DNA of 64,000 nucleotides, taken from positions 11,909,888 through 11,973,887 of the forward strand of contig NC_049902.1 of assembly GCF_001411555.2 (NCBI RefSeq), in the 5' to 3' direction. A program made the translations under genes and the position numbers. Under the pieces are notes generated by a model. That model ran no database searches. It worked only from the letters and a program-made list of their open reading frames with translations, and was not told where the DNA came from. Source of the stretch: Juglans regia. Its lineage: Eukaryota; Streptophyta; Magnoliopsida; Fagales; Juglandaceae. Below are positions 12,401 to 23,394 of the stretch, in pieces (within the stretch, counting starts at the first letter, position 1; each line of letters begins with the position of its first letter).

Positions 12401-13680
12401 GCTAGTATATTTAATTTGTGATGCAAGACCCTCCAATACTACATGAACGCTCAAAAGAATTCACATTACAGCATGATAACTAAATTAAGGCTGTGGTTTG
12501 ATATAGCAAGATCGATTGGTGGTGAAGGTATGGTAAAACAGAGAATTGGGAATGTAGATAAAAGTATTGCCTCACTTCCATTAAAGCATAATTTTTGAGT
12601 TTGAATTCATGAGCTTACCCTCCACCCCACTCTAATGGGAGGAGGAACTGCTGTTTAAATAGCAACTCACTATCATTAAAGTGTAATCTTTTAGGAGATC
12701 TCACAAGATGCAATACTAATACCTTCAAAAGAAACAATAGTGACAGTTTTGCATCAACTAGATTTCTTAATGATCTGAAATTGAGGCCATATTTCACCTT
12801 CTATGTTGTATAAATAATCTAATAGAAGAAAATTAGTAACTTCAGGAATTTGATCTCCATGCAGAACAATGGGATGAATGCCAGCATTTTGATAGGGAGT
12901 TTTCATGTGAAATTGTTGGACTTGATAACCGTTTATTAGAATGATAAATTTACTAACCTGCAAACCATACCTCTGCAAATTAAAAGCCGCCACAGACAGG
13001 GCGATCGGGTTCAAATCTGTTGCAATAACCATCCCACGACTCCCCAGAATCCTTCCAATTCCAACAGCAAGTGCACCACTTCCAGTACCCAAATCTGCCC
13101 ACAACCCTTCTCTTAAATCTTCATTTTCTGAAACCACATCAGCCACCAAGTCAACAATGAGTTCAGTCTCAGGTCTTGGAATCAAAACCCCTTCTTGGAC
13201 GCTTAACACCAAGTCCCTCCAATGCTCACACCCAACTATGTACTGAAAAGGCTTCCTCTCTTCAATCCGCTGCTTCCACATATTGTAAAGATCCTCTAAG
13301 CAGGCCCTTAATCTTACACTTCTTTTACCGTTTTCAATACTCATTTGCGAAAGTACTGAGTGATCTTCAATTGTATCTTCCACGAGCCACTTAAGCTCCC
13401 TGCACAACAGGCTGGAATCAGGGCCATTGTCACTGTCCAGGAACGTTGTCCCAACTGAAGAAGCAAGGCGTTTGGCCCAATCATGCCACTTTTGGAGGTC
13501 AGAAACGGTCGCTGAATGCATTGGTGGTCTTAGAAAGAGAGGAATTTGAGGTTTTAAAGATGTATGCGAGGATGACAATGAAGAAGAGTAGAGGGGCCGA
13601 TGGAGATTGGTACAAAGAGAGGGTTTAATAAAAGTCGAGAAATTAGAGGGACAACATGCACGTGTGAAGTTTAGCTTCAT
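9469..13680 (-). CDS. HEMK: PrmC/HemK-type peptide release factor glutamine methyltransferase, three exons
   Basis: Methylates the glutamine of the GGQ motif of class 1 release factors using S-adenosylmethionine. The plant copy with this kind of leader is expected in plastids or mitochondria. Exons are 13680-12958, 11041-10796 and 9609-9469. All junctions are GT/AG (CAG|GTTAGT, CTCAG|GAT, GAG|GTATGG, GTAG|ACA), phase 0, and join in frame to 369 residues ending TGA at 9469-9471. The Ser-rich N-terminus looks like a transit peptide. LIPRPETE is at 166-173, the AdoMet loop DLGTGSG at 196-202, and the catalytic NPPY at 268-271, opening exon 2. The length fits plant homologues of about 370-380 residues. 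Intron 1 (1.9 kb) contains a LINE remnant with a SINE, and intron 2 (1.2 kb) a SINE fragment. No disabling change is seen. The exons were predicted by eye, without transcript support. Confidence 0.9.
10190..10256 (-). mobile_element. tRNA-derived SINE head fragment in HemK intron 2
   Basis: The minus strand reads GGGTTAGCTCAAGTGATAAGAGCC and then CTTGGTCTTGGTGGTATGCTC, nearly the same as the head of the SINE at 11637-11862. It has the Pol III box A (TAGCTCAAGTGATAAGAG), but the box B region is replaced by unrelated sequence. So it is a truncated or diverged copy. Confidence 0.55.
11408..12020 (-). mobile_element. LINE RNase H-region remnant in HemK intron 1, split by a SINE
   Basis: Minus-strand frames on both sides of the SINE belong to one plant LINE RNase H-like domain. 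At about 11890-11980 the frame includes SVILGGDSIEVVN, an RNase H core strand. At 11430-11625 it continues with LIEEAKQILQHYKW, a helix, and then DANRVAYNLAKNLL, the conserved C-terminal NRVAH-LAK-type motif. The A-rich end on the minus strand is at about 11408. This is a dead fragment that adds to the length of HemK intron 1. Confidence 0.75.
11637..11862 (-). mobile_element. tRNA-derived SINE with target duplication, nested in a LINE
   Basis: The minus strand begins CTCTAGGAGTTGGCTCAAGTGG and shows a Pol III box A (TTGGCTCAAGTGG). A box B (GGTTTGAATCC) lies about 60 bp further, and the copy ends in an A-rich tail (AATAAAAAAAAA). The flanks carry the same sequence, TATTAAATATA plus a variable part and ACTCAT, at 11617-11636 and 11863-11881. 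That is a long LINE-machinery type target-site duplication. The insertion interrupts the LINE RNase H frame around it. Confidence 0.8.
12215..12372 (+). mobile_element. LINE 3' end, plus strand
   Basis: Contains TGTGTACTTGGGCTATGCCT, then AATAAAACTCTTATTACTTG and a short A-run ending near 12372. The same tail sequence occurs on the minus strand at 37960-38035, where it follows LINE coding remnants. This is therefore a truncated LINE 3' end inside HemK intron 1, in the opposite orientation to the gene. Confidence 0.65.
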
Positions 13681-14530
13681 TTTTGGGCAATGAAAATGGC
13701 AGAAAACTCGGGTATCTCAATTCTATAATCCGATGCTTCAACCCTGATAAAAAGACAAAAACATTAGCATTATCATCCATTAATTCCTAAGCTGCCCTCA
13801 TTAAAAGTAAATCAATCTGGACCCAGTTTAAACCCGTTAATAATGCCTCTGTAGAAGAAAGAAAGGAGCCTTCTCCGAATCTCCAGGCTTTTAAAGACCC
13901 AGTTTTCACCCCCTTTTTTTTTAACTCATGAGGTTTCGTGGCTATTCCCCATTTTCTAAGCAAGCAAACAAAAGGCTTAATAAAGAAAGAACACGAACGG
14001 AACATGGAAAAATCCACAACCAGTTAAGCAGAGCTCCTCGCTTCTCTTGCTGTCCTTAGATTCGGTCTTCCGTTCGTGCGTGAAATAGATAGGCGAGAGA
14101 AAATGGGAGGGAGAGTGAGATAAAACTGGCGTTACAAGAGGGCGGGGGAATTATGTAGGCACCCCACGCTGGGCTTGGTATTCGCCCGGACCACGAGCAT
14201 TTCGACCCGGCGACGAGAAGGATTCTGTTATACTGGGATATGGACAGATACAGAAACAGAGAGATTCGGCTACACTTACCAGGATGAAGGGAAGGAGGCT
14301 GGAGCCGGTAATGGGAAGGAGGAGACGAGAGAGAGAGAGCGCCAGACAGCGGCTGGTGCGCGCGGGGTGGTTCGTGAGGGTAAGGCAGGGGATATAAATT
14401 TAAGCAGGTTAGTTCCGTAACGAGTGATTTTTGTTACGAAGTGATGAAACATTTTATTTTATTTGTAAAATTTAAATTTTTAAATATTTTTATTAAATTA
14501 AATTATGTAATGTAAAAATTTTATTAGATA
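13681..14530. other. Upstream region of the HemK gene
   Basis: About 850 bp between the HemK start codon (13680) and the 3' end of the next LINE. GC content rises at 14030-14400, with purine-rich GAGAGAGAGAG at 14328, which fits a 5' UTR/promoter. No clean TATA box was fixed and no divergent gene was recognised. Confidence 0.35.
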
Positions 14531-14531
14531 A

Positions 14532-15735
14532 TTTTTTTTTTTTTGAAGAAAAACCCTTATGCAATTCCATTATAAATGAGAAGAGATACAAGGAGGAGCT
14601 TCCTCCAATGTTACAATTAAATCTGAAATGGTAAGAGCATTTTTGTAAGTGGGCTATATAGTTGTCATTTGTCCTAACATGAGAAACCTCTCACTTTGCA
14701 AAACAATTAAGATAAGATCTTGTTTCACTAATAAACATGCTTGAGCTGCTACAAATCTCCTTATCTTCTTGTAAGGCCTTTGTTACTTGTAGTGCACCAC
14801 CCTCAATAATAATCTGGTGCAAACCGAGGTCCAGTCCCAATTTTGATGCCTGTAGAGCTCCATATGCTTAAGCTAATAGGGGGTTAGGATTAAGTTGTTT
14901 CCGCTGCCTCAAGGTGGCGATGATATGACCAAAACAGTCCCTAATGACAACTCCTATAGCAATCACTCCCTTGGCCTTATCCATTGCCCCATCCCAATTA
15001 ATTTTAAACCAATTCGATGGGGGAGCCTTCCACATAGTAAGAGAGCATACTTGTTTTGCTCTATTGTTGTCTTGAGGATCAGTTTTCACCTCAGCCATTA
15101 ACTCTAGCAGAATTCTAACCTCCTTAACAATGGAATTTGGATGAGTGAATTCCTTGTTAAAAATGAAAGAGTTCATTCTCCACCATAGTTTCCTTGCCAC
15201 CACCACAAACTCTAGCAAATCTTCTGCATTGAAAGCCATGGCTAAGGACTCGAAAAACATAGGGGCTTGAGGAAGAGTACATTTTCTGAAGTCGTTTTGA
15301 GCATTGACTCCATACATCCTTTGCAGCCTCATAGATCCACAATGCATGGAGGACGCTCTCTTCTTCCCTGCAGCAAATGGGGCATAGTAGATCACTAACC
15401 GCTCTCTTTTTAAAAAGGTTGGATTGGGTAGGGAGAGCCTCCTTGCAGGCTCTCCATAGGAATACTTTGTCACTAGGTGTTACATAAAGTTGCCAAATTT
15501 TGTTCCACATAGCCTCAAACTTGTTGCTTGTAGAAGCTTGGCCTTGGGTTGCCACCTCCCTTGATTTCTCCATGTGGTATGCACTCCTTACTGAGAAGAA
15601 TCCATCCTTGGTTCCATGCCATATAATTATGTCCACAGTATTCATAGATCTAATAGGGGTTTTCAAGATCAAATTAGCCTCCCCTTCCTCAAAGGTGTTT
15701 AGTACCAGATCTGTCTTCCACTGCAAGTTAGGGTG
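14532..15735 (-). mobile_element. LINE zf-RVT and RNase H remnant
   Basis: On the minus strand, from 15735 down, it opens with LQWKTDLVLNTFEEGEA, the segment preceding a zf-RVT domain. SVRSAYHM and DKVFLWRACKEALPTQ follow, then the zinc knuckle region CPICCREEESVLHALWIYEAA, where the usual H-C ending is degraded. A frameshift leads into an RNase H-like part with WFKINWDGAMDKAKG and IGVVIRDCFGHIIA. The minus-strand 3' end is an A-run at 14532-14545. This is an old 5'-truncated LINE copy, with the reverse transcriptase absent. Confidence 0.8.
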
Positions 15736-16276
15736 GTAGCAACCTTAATCATTCGTCCACCAGTCGACCCTCATCACCTGCCATTGGATCAAGGGTTTCC
15801 TCCCCTTGTATTCTTCATTGGCTGCTTTTATAGTACCCGTCTCTACTGATCTAATGTGTTCTAGCTCCTCCGCTAGATTCGACATCATGAGATATTGGTG
15901 AGACTTCACCATTTTCCTTCTCATGACTATCATGTTCTTGGACTGTTCATTTCTCTCCACGTTGTCTCAGATCTTCATCAGTGTGATTCAACATCTTCGT
16001 GATCAAGGCTCTAGCCCTCCGATGATCCTCTTCATCCTGGCGATGTTCCTCCTCGTCTCATTGATGTTCCTTTGCCAACCCTGTTGCTTCATGCTGTTCT
16101 TCCATAAATGTCAGATTATTTTTGGTAGTATGGTTGCCTTTCTCACAATATTCTTCTCTCGCACCATAAAGAATGTTTTGAAGTCTAAGTGTTGTGATTA
16201 GAGTAAGTAGTTCAAAGGTTATTTATAGCCACGTCCTTGCCTTTGAAATGGCCAAATTACCTATACTTAATGCGTT
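15736..16276 (-). other. Unresolved, possibly Tekay-related 3' DNA
   Basis: It lies directly downstream (minus strand) of the chromodomain remnant. A TATAAATA-like box lies near 16222 on the minus strand, which is compatible with an LTR. The open stretches at 15745-15960 (minus) and 15923-16201 (plus) do not resemble a known protein. Confidence 0.3.
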
Positions 16277-16477
16277 CTAAATTAGTAATTGTCGCTCAAA
16301 TAAATAGGAAAACTGCTCTCGTGTGACCTTCTCACTTTCCCACGTGAATTCTTTGCTCCTTAAGCTTCCCCATTGCATTTTCACCAAAAGTACGGTTTTG
16401 GACTGTAGTCTCTATTCTTTCTAGTCTACGATTCGTACCAATCTGTCCTCAAATGTGAGATTTGGTCGCAACTGTGA
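16277..16477 (-). pseudogene. Tekay/Del-type integrase chromodomain remnant
   Basis: The minus strand encodes an integrase C-terminal tail ending in a chromodomain, as in Tekay/Del chromoviruses. After LTFEDRLVRIVD come two stop codons, then QSKTVLLVKMQWGS, KEFTWESEKVTREQF and a final YLFE. This matches the family layout L-(T/A)YEE-P-(R/Q)ILD-(R)KE, then VKVxWxxH, then (A/F)TWE-EExMRxxxPxLF. The upstream part of the same integrase appears 5 kb away at 21637-22208, so the gene seems to have been split. Confidence 0.7.
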
Positions 16478-17679
16478 GGATCACGTTAGTGCAAGGGAAA
16501 AATTCACTAATAGAGTGTGAGTGGAAGACAAAGAAGAGAAACACTCCATTGGTTTGGTGAAAAATAGTCGCGGGTGCTGTAGAATGCAGCTAGTCTAACA
16601 TATAGGCAAAAGTCACTATGTAGAAGGCATGGTCGAGACATCCCAGCGTAAGGTGATAAATGACTTTTCACCCTATGGTAGGCAAGCTAGAAAAGTAGCC
16701 TAACGCCTGAAGGCAAGAATGAGGAGCTGAAGAGGTTGATAGCTCGGGTGAGAAAGACAACTACTCACCCAAGGCAAGCAACAACCAAGAAAGGACTGAG
16801 GTAGATACGAGAGCTTTTTGAAACAACACGGAATTGCTTAAAAGGTGGCAGTGACTTGTGCTAAAGCCCATACTCTACCTGAAAGGTCACGTCTGGAGTG
16901 GGTTTGTAGGAAAGATACTATAGTATTGTAGACCATTCCATCTGGACCCAGAGATATGGTCTAGTGCCATGTGAGAGACCTTCACTTAAGGAGAGATTGA
17001 GGACTGAAGGTAAATCATGTCGTAAGGGTGTGTGAACCATGTCCTGCTAGTTTGTCTCTATCGTCCTGCAGTAGGACGACTGAGATTAAATGACTCTTTT
17101 TCAAGCATGCTTGGAGTCAGAAGGATATTTGATATTTTTGCTTTATAAAAGGGATTGGACAAGGGACAAAATCTCACTTTTGAGATCGAAACACCTATGT
17201 TCCCTTGGAGTCGGATTCTTAGAAGGAAGCAAGAGACTTCAAAGGAAACAAAGAGAGGAGCAGCGCAGTGCCACCATTGTAATTCCAAAGTCATGAGATA
17301 GGTTAGCTTCTAGGACAGGGCAGGGGGATGTGGGGTGAACATTGTGAAAATCTATGAAAGTGACAGACATATGCATTTTCTATAATCTCCCCCTTTCTAA
17401 TCATGAATAAATAAATGATTTCGTCATTATATATATGAATACTTTTACTTTGTGTTTTCAGTTATCTTGAATATGACTGTTTGAGCTAATTTTGTGTAAG
17501 CTTATCATGTGTCAATCCTCATGGATGGGTAGAGAGAATGCCCGGACCATTCCTATGGTGAGTTGTCACGAGTTTCATATAAGTAGAGAGAATCCCTATG
17601 ATGATTGAGGTGGAACGGTATCATATTTGACTCACTTGATAGACGGGAAGGATAATACCCAGGACGTATCACGTGTGGT
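16473..17679. other. Insertion-derived DNA, left part; not identified
   Basis: Begins TGTGAGGATCACG exactly where the chromodomain homology stops. A TATAAAAGGGA box at about 17144 is followed by a GC-richer stretch, as in an LTR promoter region. At 17525-17610 the motif GTAGAGAGAATSCC occurs twice. No coding frame was recognised. Confidence 0.3.
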
Positions 17680-20650
17680 GTGTGATGCTCCCAGATTTCG
17701 CTTGGGATTTGATGGAAATCTAAAGCGTTGGGACATGTAACATAAGGTTACATGCTCCTGTTCATGACAGTTAAAGATACAATGCACCTAGCATGCATCT
17801 AGCAATATGCAATATTCGTAGCGGATAATTTTTTTTTTCTTTGAGCAATATTATGCACCTAACTAATAACATCCCAAATGATTCAAAAATATATTACATA
17901 AAACATGAAAGTGATACATATGCACGATTACAGCACAAGTCCAAAACACATGTAGTCTCCGAGGTACAGAAGATAAAGCTCCATAAGTACATTCACCAAA
18001 ATAAAACTACTAGACTAGTTCATCGAGCAACTCGTGTAATTCGACTAGGGACACCATCATGCTATCTGTAAACCTAATCATGGAGACCACGAGCTTCGCG
18101 TCGCGTCGGCACTACCTACCATTCGAATGGAATAGTAGTTAGAATTATCACGGTGAGATTTGAATACAAATATCAGCAAGTTAACTAGAAATTTTAACAT
18201 AGAGTTTACAGATGCATGCTTGGCAGTGAAGACATGAATGCATAATCAGAATCACAAATAAGCATAACGTGACTTGATATATAATATAGCATAAACTGAC
18301 ATAACTTGAACTTGAGCATAGAGTAAACTTGAAATTGACATATTACCTCATCCTAGCATTTAAGGTCGTGATAAACGTAAACAGACTTGACTTGACTTGG
18401 AAAAATTGTTCTCGAGTTACACAAACTGTACTCGAGACATAACGTGACATGAAATGAAAGGACAGATGACCTGACATAATGTGACATGTATGTGAGTTAC
18501 ATGACATGACATAACATGAAACAAACAAACATTTTGTGACATGGCATAACATGTAACAGACAAAAGTTTCGTAACATAACATAACTTATAACAGCTAAAC
18601 ATTACGTGACATGGCATAAGATGTAACAGATAAACATTGAGTGACAGAATACATTGTGTAATAAATAAATATTGTGCGACCGAATGTATTATATGACATA
18701 ATATTTCATGACTCAATATAATGTGTAACAGGTAAACATATAGTGACATGACATATATGATATCATAAGTACATAAACAATAGTTCCCTTACCAACCTAT
18801 ATGCACAGTAATCTGATAGTAAGTTAGCTAACTTACAGTGACTGTCGCATTACGTAGAAAAATGCATGAAACATGAGAAACTGCAAGTAGAGATTTCTAA
18901 ACCTTATAAACTTCATTACTAATAACTTAGAAATATGAGAATATCATATTCGAGTAAAATTATCATTGCGCCCTCTACATGTGAGAAAATGACCATTTGA
19001 CCCATAATATAAGGATTTTACATCCTAACTCCAAAAGTCACCAAAATTTACATTCCTCATGTAAATTTTGTCCTAAATCCAAATATCTAAATAGAAAATT
19101 TTAAAACCCATCACAACTATCACAAACACACTAAGGCCAAAACCTTCAAAGGCAAAAACTCTTTATTTTTGTTGCAATTCTATCAACCTCATTCTTCATG
19201 CTTAAAACCGAAATATTGCAACATGGATGATCACATCCTATGTTTAAAAATTATACAAGATCAATCAAGAAAACTCACTTTACAAAAATCGCAAAAATCT
19301 TTTTAAAACAAAGCTCCAAGCTTTAACTAAAAACATAACATTTGATTCTCAAGGTTTTGTCTCTTTCTAAAACATTTCCAATAGCTCTAAAAGTAAAAAA
19401 TACACTTCCAATATATTCATAAAACACTTCTAAGAATTATCATGCTTTGACTTATCAAGCAAACATCACAAAATCTCAAGATCTAACACCAAACTTTTGG
19501 CTTCAACACTTATACTCAAAACCGATTGCCTTAAGGTTTGGTTTTTGATCAAATCCTTTGATCCGAAACATACCATGACAAAAATACAAACCAAAAGCAC
19601 CACATGGTTAACAATCATGTCCTAGAGTATATCCAAGCATTAAACTCAAGATCACATGGTTATATTTGCATCAAAACATCCATATACCCGAAAACCTCAA
19701 ATCTGTGACCTAACCGAGTCTCTTCATGCATAAAAAATAAATCTTTAAAAATAATACAAAAAATCTTCAAACTAATATCCTAACATGTAGATAAAAGACT
19801 TAGGATCATCATATAAAAATATCATAGCTGTTGGAGCATGCTTTTACCACAAAAGGTCTGAGCTTTCACAAAATAGAAACTATTTTACTCCTTCCAATTT
19901 CCAACTTTTAGATCTAAGAAAACATTTCATCGAAAGCTTATAACATGAATTGACTCCTCATCAAAATTTTATATTAAAATGTTAACTGCACTCCATAAAA
20001 AGAATCAAAACAAGATCTTTCCAAAAGTTTGGTAAAAAACACCAAAATAATAAGTACCGTCCAGTTTACCACTAAAAATGACCTTTTTAAGCTTAAAACA
20101 ACTTTTGACTGATCCAATGATCATGAAAGAAAGATGAAGATATCCACAAAAACTAGACTCAAATAGGAACAATGCTTGTGAATGTAATTTTGTGAGAAAA
20201 TACTTACAAAAGCTTCAAAAAGGGCATGCAAAGTGACTTAAGAAAACTGTCCTAGAGAACTTTTAGGTTTCTCTCCACGAAAAGTGTTGGAAATGGATGA
20301 AATGAAAGGGAATGGACTTGGAGTCCTTCTCACACAACTAGGGAGTAATGAGAGGACTGTGAATGACACTTGAGTGATGGCTGTGTCATCCAAAACAAGG
20401 GGCAAGACCAGCCCTATGGTTTTCTGTCCTTGGATTGCCGAGCGAGAAGTGGTGATGAGGTGGCCTTGGCCTTCACATCAATTACAACTTTGAACTACTT
20501 TGGGTAGTGTTTGGTCAGCCATGGTAAGGGGGAAACTTCCTCCACAAGCCTTGCAAATGTGGCTCAATTTCGTAGGCCTTAATGGGCCTTAACCGAATGT
20601 GCCTCAATTTGGGGGCTTAAAGAGGGTTTGGGTTGCTATCGAGACCAAAT
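17680..20650. mobile_element. Probable LTR remnant with tandem repeats
   Basis: Starts TGTGATGCTCCCAGATTTCGC, a sequence typical of the outer edge of long chromovirus LTRs; read on the minus strand it ends GGGAGCATCACA. About 3 kb without coding frames follow, containing a 35-bp array (18526-18732) and AT-rich DNA. The right boundary is not defined. It lies between the two pieces of the Tekay-like integrase. Confidence 0.35.
18526..18732 (+). repeat. 35-bp tandem array
   Basis: Six units of about 35 bp follow TAAACATTACGTGACATGGC and then a partly degenerate ATAACATGTAACAGA. Units start near 18526, 18561, 18596, 18631, 18666 and 18701. The last three are strongly diverged. Confidence 0.7.
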
Positions 20651-21636
20651 CCAAATTTTCTTAGCCTTAACAAAGTAGACGCTTCTCCAGTGCAACATGT
20701 TTATCTATGTGTGAGTAACTCTATGTGAGTGTTGACCTGTATGGGATAGGGGAGTTAGCTTGCACGTTGATTGGGTGAGAGTGATTTCCCGATTTCGAAT
20801 GGTAAAGTGGCTTCTGTTGTCTTCATTTCAGGTGATGAATTTCTCTATGACAAAGAACTATGTGATAAATATGATTCATTTTAGGTACCTAAGATGAGGG
20901 TGATTCTTCTCCTCGATGACATATATAGTTTTGTACTAAGTTATGCACAGATGGTAATTCCTTAAAGGATGTTTCCTCACCATGCGTACTTGTGGTTTAC
21001 TGAGAGGATGATTCCTCGTGTGCACTAATATATGTGTTCATTTATTTTGTTACATGAAAATGTACATTGCATGAACGTTGTCTCTCATTAGCAGTTTTGT
21101 CATAGCCATCTAACCTACCTATGATTTTAATATTAGAACCATAAACTTTGATGTAGAGATAAGTCCAAGAGTGATACTCAAGGAGGAAGAGCCATCCCCG
21201 CCCGAGGAATAGGTGTGGAAGCCTGCTTCCGTTGTAGAATTGGTTTACCCTTTTTGGGAATTGTACATGTTTACCATATGTGTTCAGTATGCTTCACTTT
21301 GGGTGTATGAATCTAGTATTTGGACATGACTATATATTTGTATAAATGGAGTAACTTGTGAATATTGGGGGAAATTATAAATGGATTAGACTTCTAGTAC
21401 TACAATGTTAACCTTCATATTAAACTTGTATTTCTTTTACGCTGCAATTCAATATATATATCCTTACATGTGCACTTTCATGTGAATGTTGCATGCTAGA
21501 CCCAATTCAAACCTCGGTTGTTGCCATCTAGCTAGCACCCTTGGCACCATGGATCATTGCTAGGTCTTTTACCTGAGGAATGGGGCACCATAGCAACAAA
21601 ACTTGATTTGGACTAATTATTTAGGTTTGCTAGTTC
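20651..21636. other. Right part of the insertion between integrase pieces; not identified
   Basis: No coding frame. Recurrent GTGATT(T/C)(C/T)(C/T) and GATGATTCCTC motifs at 20780-21020. The homology of the neighbouring integrase fades out somewhere between about 21500 and 21640, so the insertion edge is uncertain. Confidence 0.3.
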
Positions 21637-22208
21637 CCAAAACTCTTTCTTAGCCAGGAGATGTGAAACATATCATGCATCCCTTCGCATTATCCTGGTA
21701 ACACCACTTGGTATGCCGCTAGGCCTACCATTTCTAATATTTGATAGGGCCCAACTTACCTAGGGCTCAATTTTCTTTCAGCCCAAACCTTTTTACTTCT
21801 TTCATAGGCTACACTTTAAGGTATACTTAATCTACTTCTTAAATGGTTAATTCTCTTCTCCTTACATTGACATAACTTTTTTGCCAACTTTTTTCCATCA
21901 CCATTCTCTCTCATGTGAGCTTGACTTGCTCTCTCATCTCTTATATTATTTTTGGCCCAATAAGTTTACTTTCTCCAATCCTATCCCAATATAAAGGCGA
22001 CATACACTTCCTTCCATATAAGGATTCATATGGGGCCATTTGGATAGTTACCTAGTAACTGTTATTGTACACAAGCCCTCAACATATCTTCTAGACTCTA
22101 GATCGTCCTTTTCGATTGTCCACCGGTCTGCGGATAGTATGCCTTACTAAATCTTAACTTACTGTGCATTGCAAACTTTCCCAGAAATGGAAAGTAAATC
22201 TTCAAACT
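21637..22208 (-). pseudogene. Tekay/Del-type Ty3/gypsy integrase fragment
   Basis: On the minus strand, from 22208 down, the integrase core and C-terminal region can be read through several frameshifts and stops. First comes FHFWESLQ, then KLRFSKAYYPQTGGQSK and LEDMLRACV. An internal deletion removes the usual stretch before YNNSY. After that come MAPYESLYGRKCMSPLYWD, SWQKSYVNVRRREL, VYLKV and MHDMFHISWLRKSFG. These are the ordered landmarks of a chromovirus integrase. The rest of this protein (chromodomain) is at 16277-16477. The left end of the Athila-like element abuts at 22213, so that element inserted into this older one. Confidence 0.8.
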
Positions 22209-22212
22209 CAAT

Positions 22213-22738
22213 TGATTGAGCTGCATTATTGCATAATTTTGTATATCTAGAATCAATATAATTTTAATTATTTCATCATTTTATTATTGGTTTTATACAA
22301 AAAAATAGTTAAGAGGTATAAATCTAAGTTGTAATTCAAATTGATTAATAGCATAAGTTATGATTGATTTTAATAATTGTGATTTAATAATGTTTCTTCA
22401 AATGCACAACACACTTTTAATATTTTACTCTTCATTTTTTTTGTCTAATTTTATTTTTGTCTTTAATTATTTATTTATTTTCTTTGTCTAGTTTTATTTT
22501 TTGTTTTTACTTATTTATTTATTTTTTTGTTTTGTTTTGTTTAGTCTAGTTTTATTTGTTTTGTTTTTTAGTCTACTTATTTATTTATTTTTGTTTTTAT
22601 TTTTGTCTAGTTTCCATGAACCTCCACGTTGCTCCGATCCTCCACAACTCCTCCATTGCCACGGTCAGTAAGCCATCAGCAGAGCCACCCGTGCACGCTG
22701 CCACCACGTCCACGACAACAACCTCCACCGATTGCCCA
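22213..22738 (+). repeat. 5' LTR (truncated) of the Athila-like element
   Basis: Starts TGATTGAGCTGCATTATTGC and matches 28166-28685, including the T-rich TTATTTATTTATTT stretch and the CTCCACGTTGCT block. Homology stops near 22738, where gag sequence begins at once with no recognisable primer-binding site. This suggests a deletion from within the LTR into gag. Confidence 0.75.
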
Positions 22739-22744
22739 GTCATA

Positions 22745-23330
22745 CCAATATTTCAGGAGAATGGGTCTGAACAGATGCAATCAGTTAACTGGGTCAATAG
22801 AGCACAAAATCAACCTTTATCAAATAGATATAATCCTAGGTGGAGGAATCACCCAAAGTTCTTATGGAGGAATGATCAGCCTGGCTGGTCTCCACCATCT
22901 TCTCAGCAGCCATTTCATAAGGCTGTTCCTCAGCTCCAACAGCAACCATATCAGACTTCTCTGAGCTATCCTTTTACAGCACCTCCAGAATTTCAGCCTC
23001 ATGCAGCTGCACAGAATTCTCAACTTCAATCATTTGCAAAGAAGTCTCTAGATGACAGTATGACAAAGATAGCCAATATGCTTCAACAATTCATGCAGAT
23101 CCAAGCCACCACAAATAGTCAAAACACTCAGGCCATAAATGAATTGCGAGACACCATAAATAAGATGAGCACAACACTGAGCACTCTGGAGAAAGGGAAG
23201 TTTATGGTATAGCCTCAACCTAATCCTCAAGTGTATCAGAAACAACCACAACAGATACATAATGTCTCAGGGGATGCTATTGAGATAGCAAAAGCCGTTC
23301 TTACTTTGAGAAGTGGAAAGGAAGTTCCCC
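22745..23330 (+). pseudogene. Gag C-terminal part, Athila-like
   Basis: After a proline/threonine-rich stretch come NWVNRAQNQPLSNRYNPRWR and NHPKFLWRNDQPGW, the recurring Asn/Trp-rich block of this gag type. A Gln/Pro-rich region and a helical segment (IANMLQQFMQIQATTNSQN) follow, then AVLTLRSGKEVPQ after a stop at 23212. The capsid N-terminal half is missing. Confidence 0.75.
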
Positions 23331-23394
23331 AACTGAAGACGATCATGGATAAATAGGAAGTTGCTCCTACACCTGAAGATGTAATGTAGCCTGA

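Noticed and set aside
13787..14017. Small gene upstream of HemK
   Set aside because: The 76-codon frame on the same strand shows no domain and most likely falls in the HemK 5' UTR or promoter.
17680..17710. 5' LTR of a minus-strand Tekay element
   Set aside because: No primer-binding site (TGGTATCAGAG type) follows on the minus side, so it was kept only as a probable LTR remnant.
18400..18760. CRISPR-like regular repeats
   Set aside because: Units are directly adjacent with no unique spacers, and the DNA is a plant nuclear LTR-type region.
22556..22744. Possible N-terminal extension of the gag frame
   Set aside because: The same stretch is present in the 3' LTR copy (28510-28685), so it is LTR sequence rather than gag.
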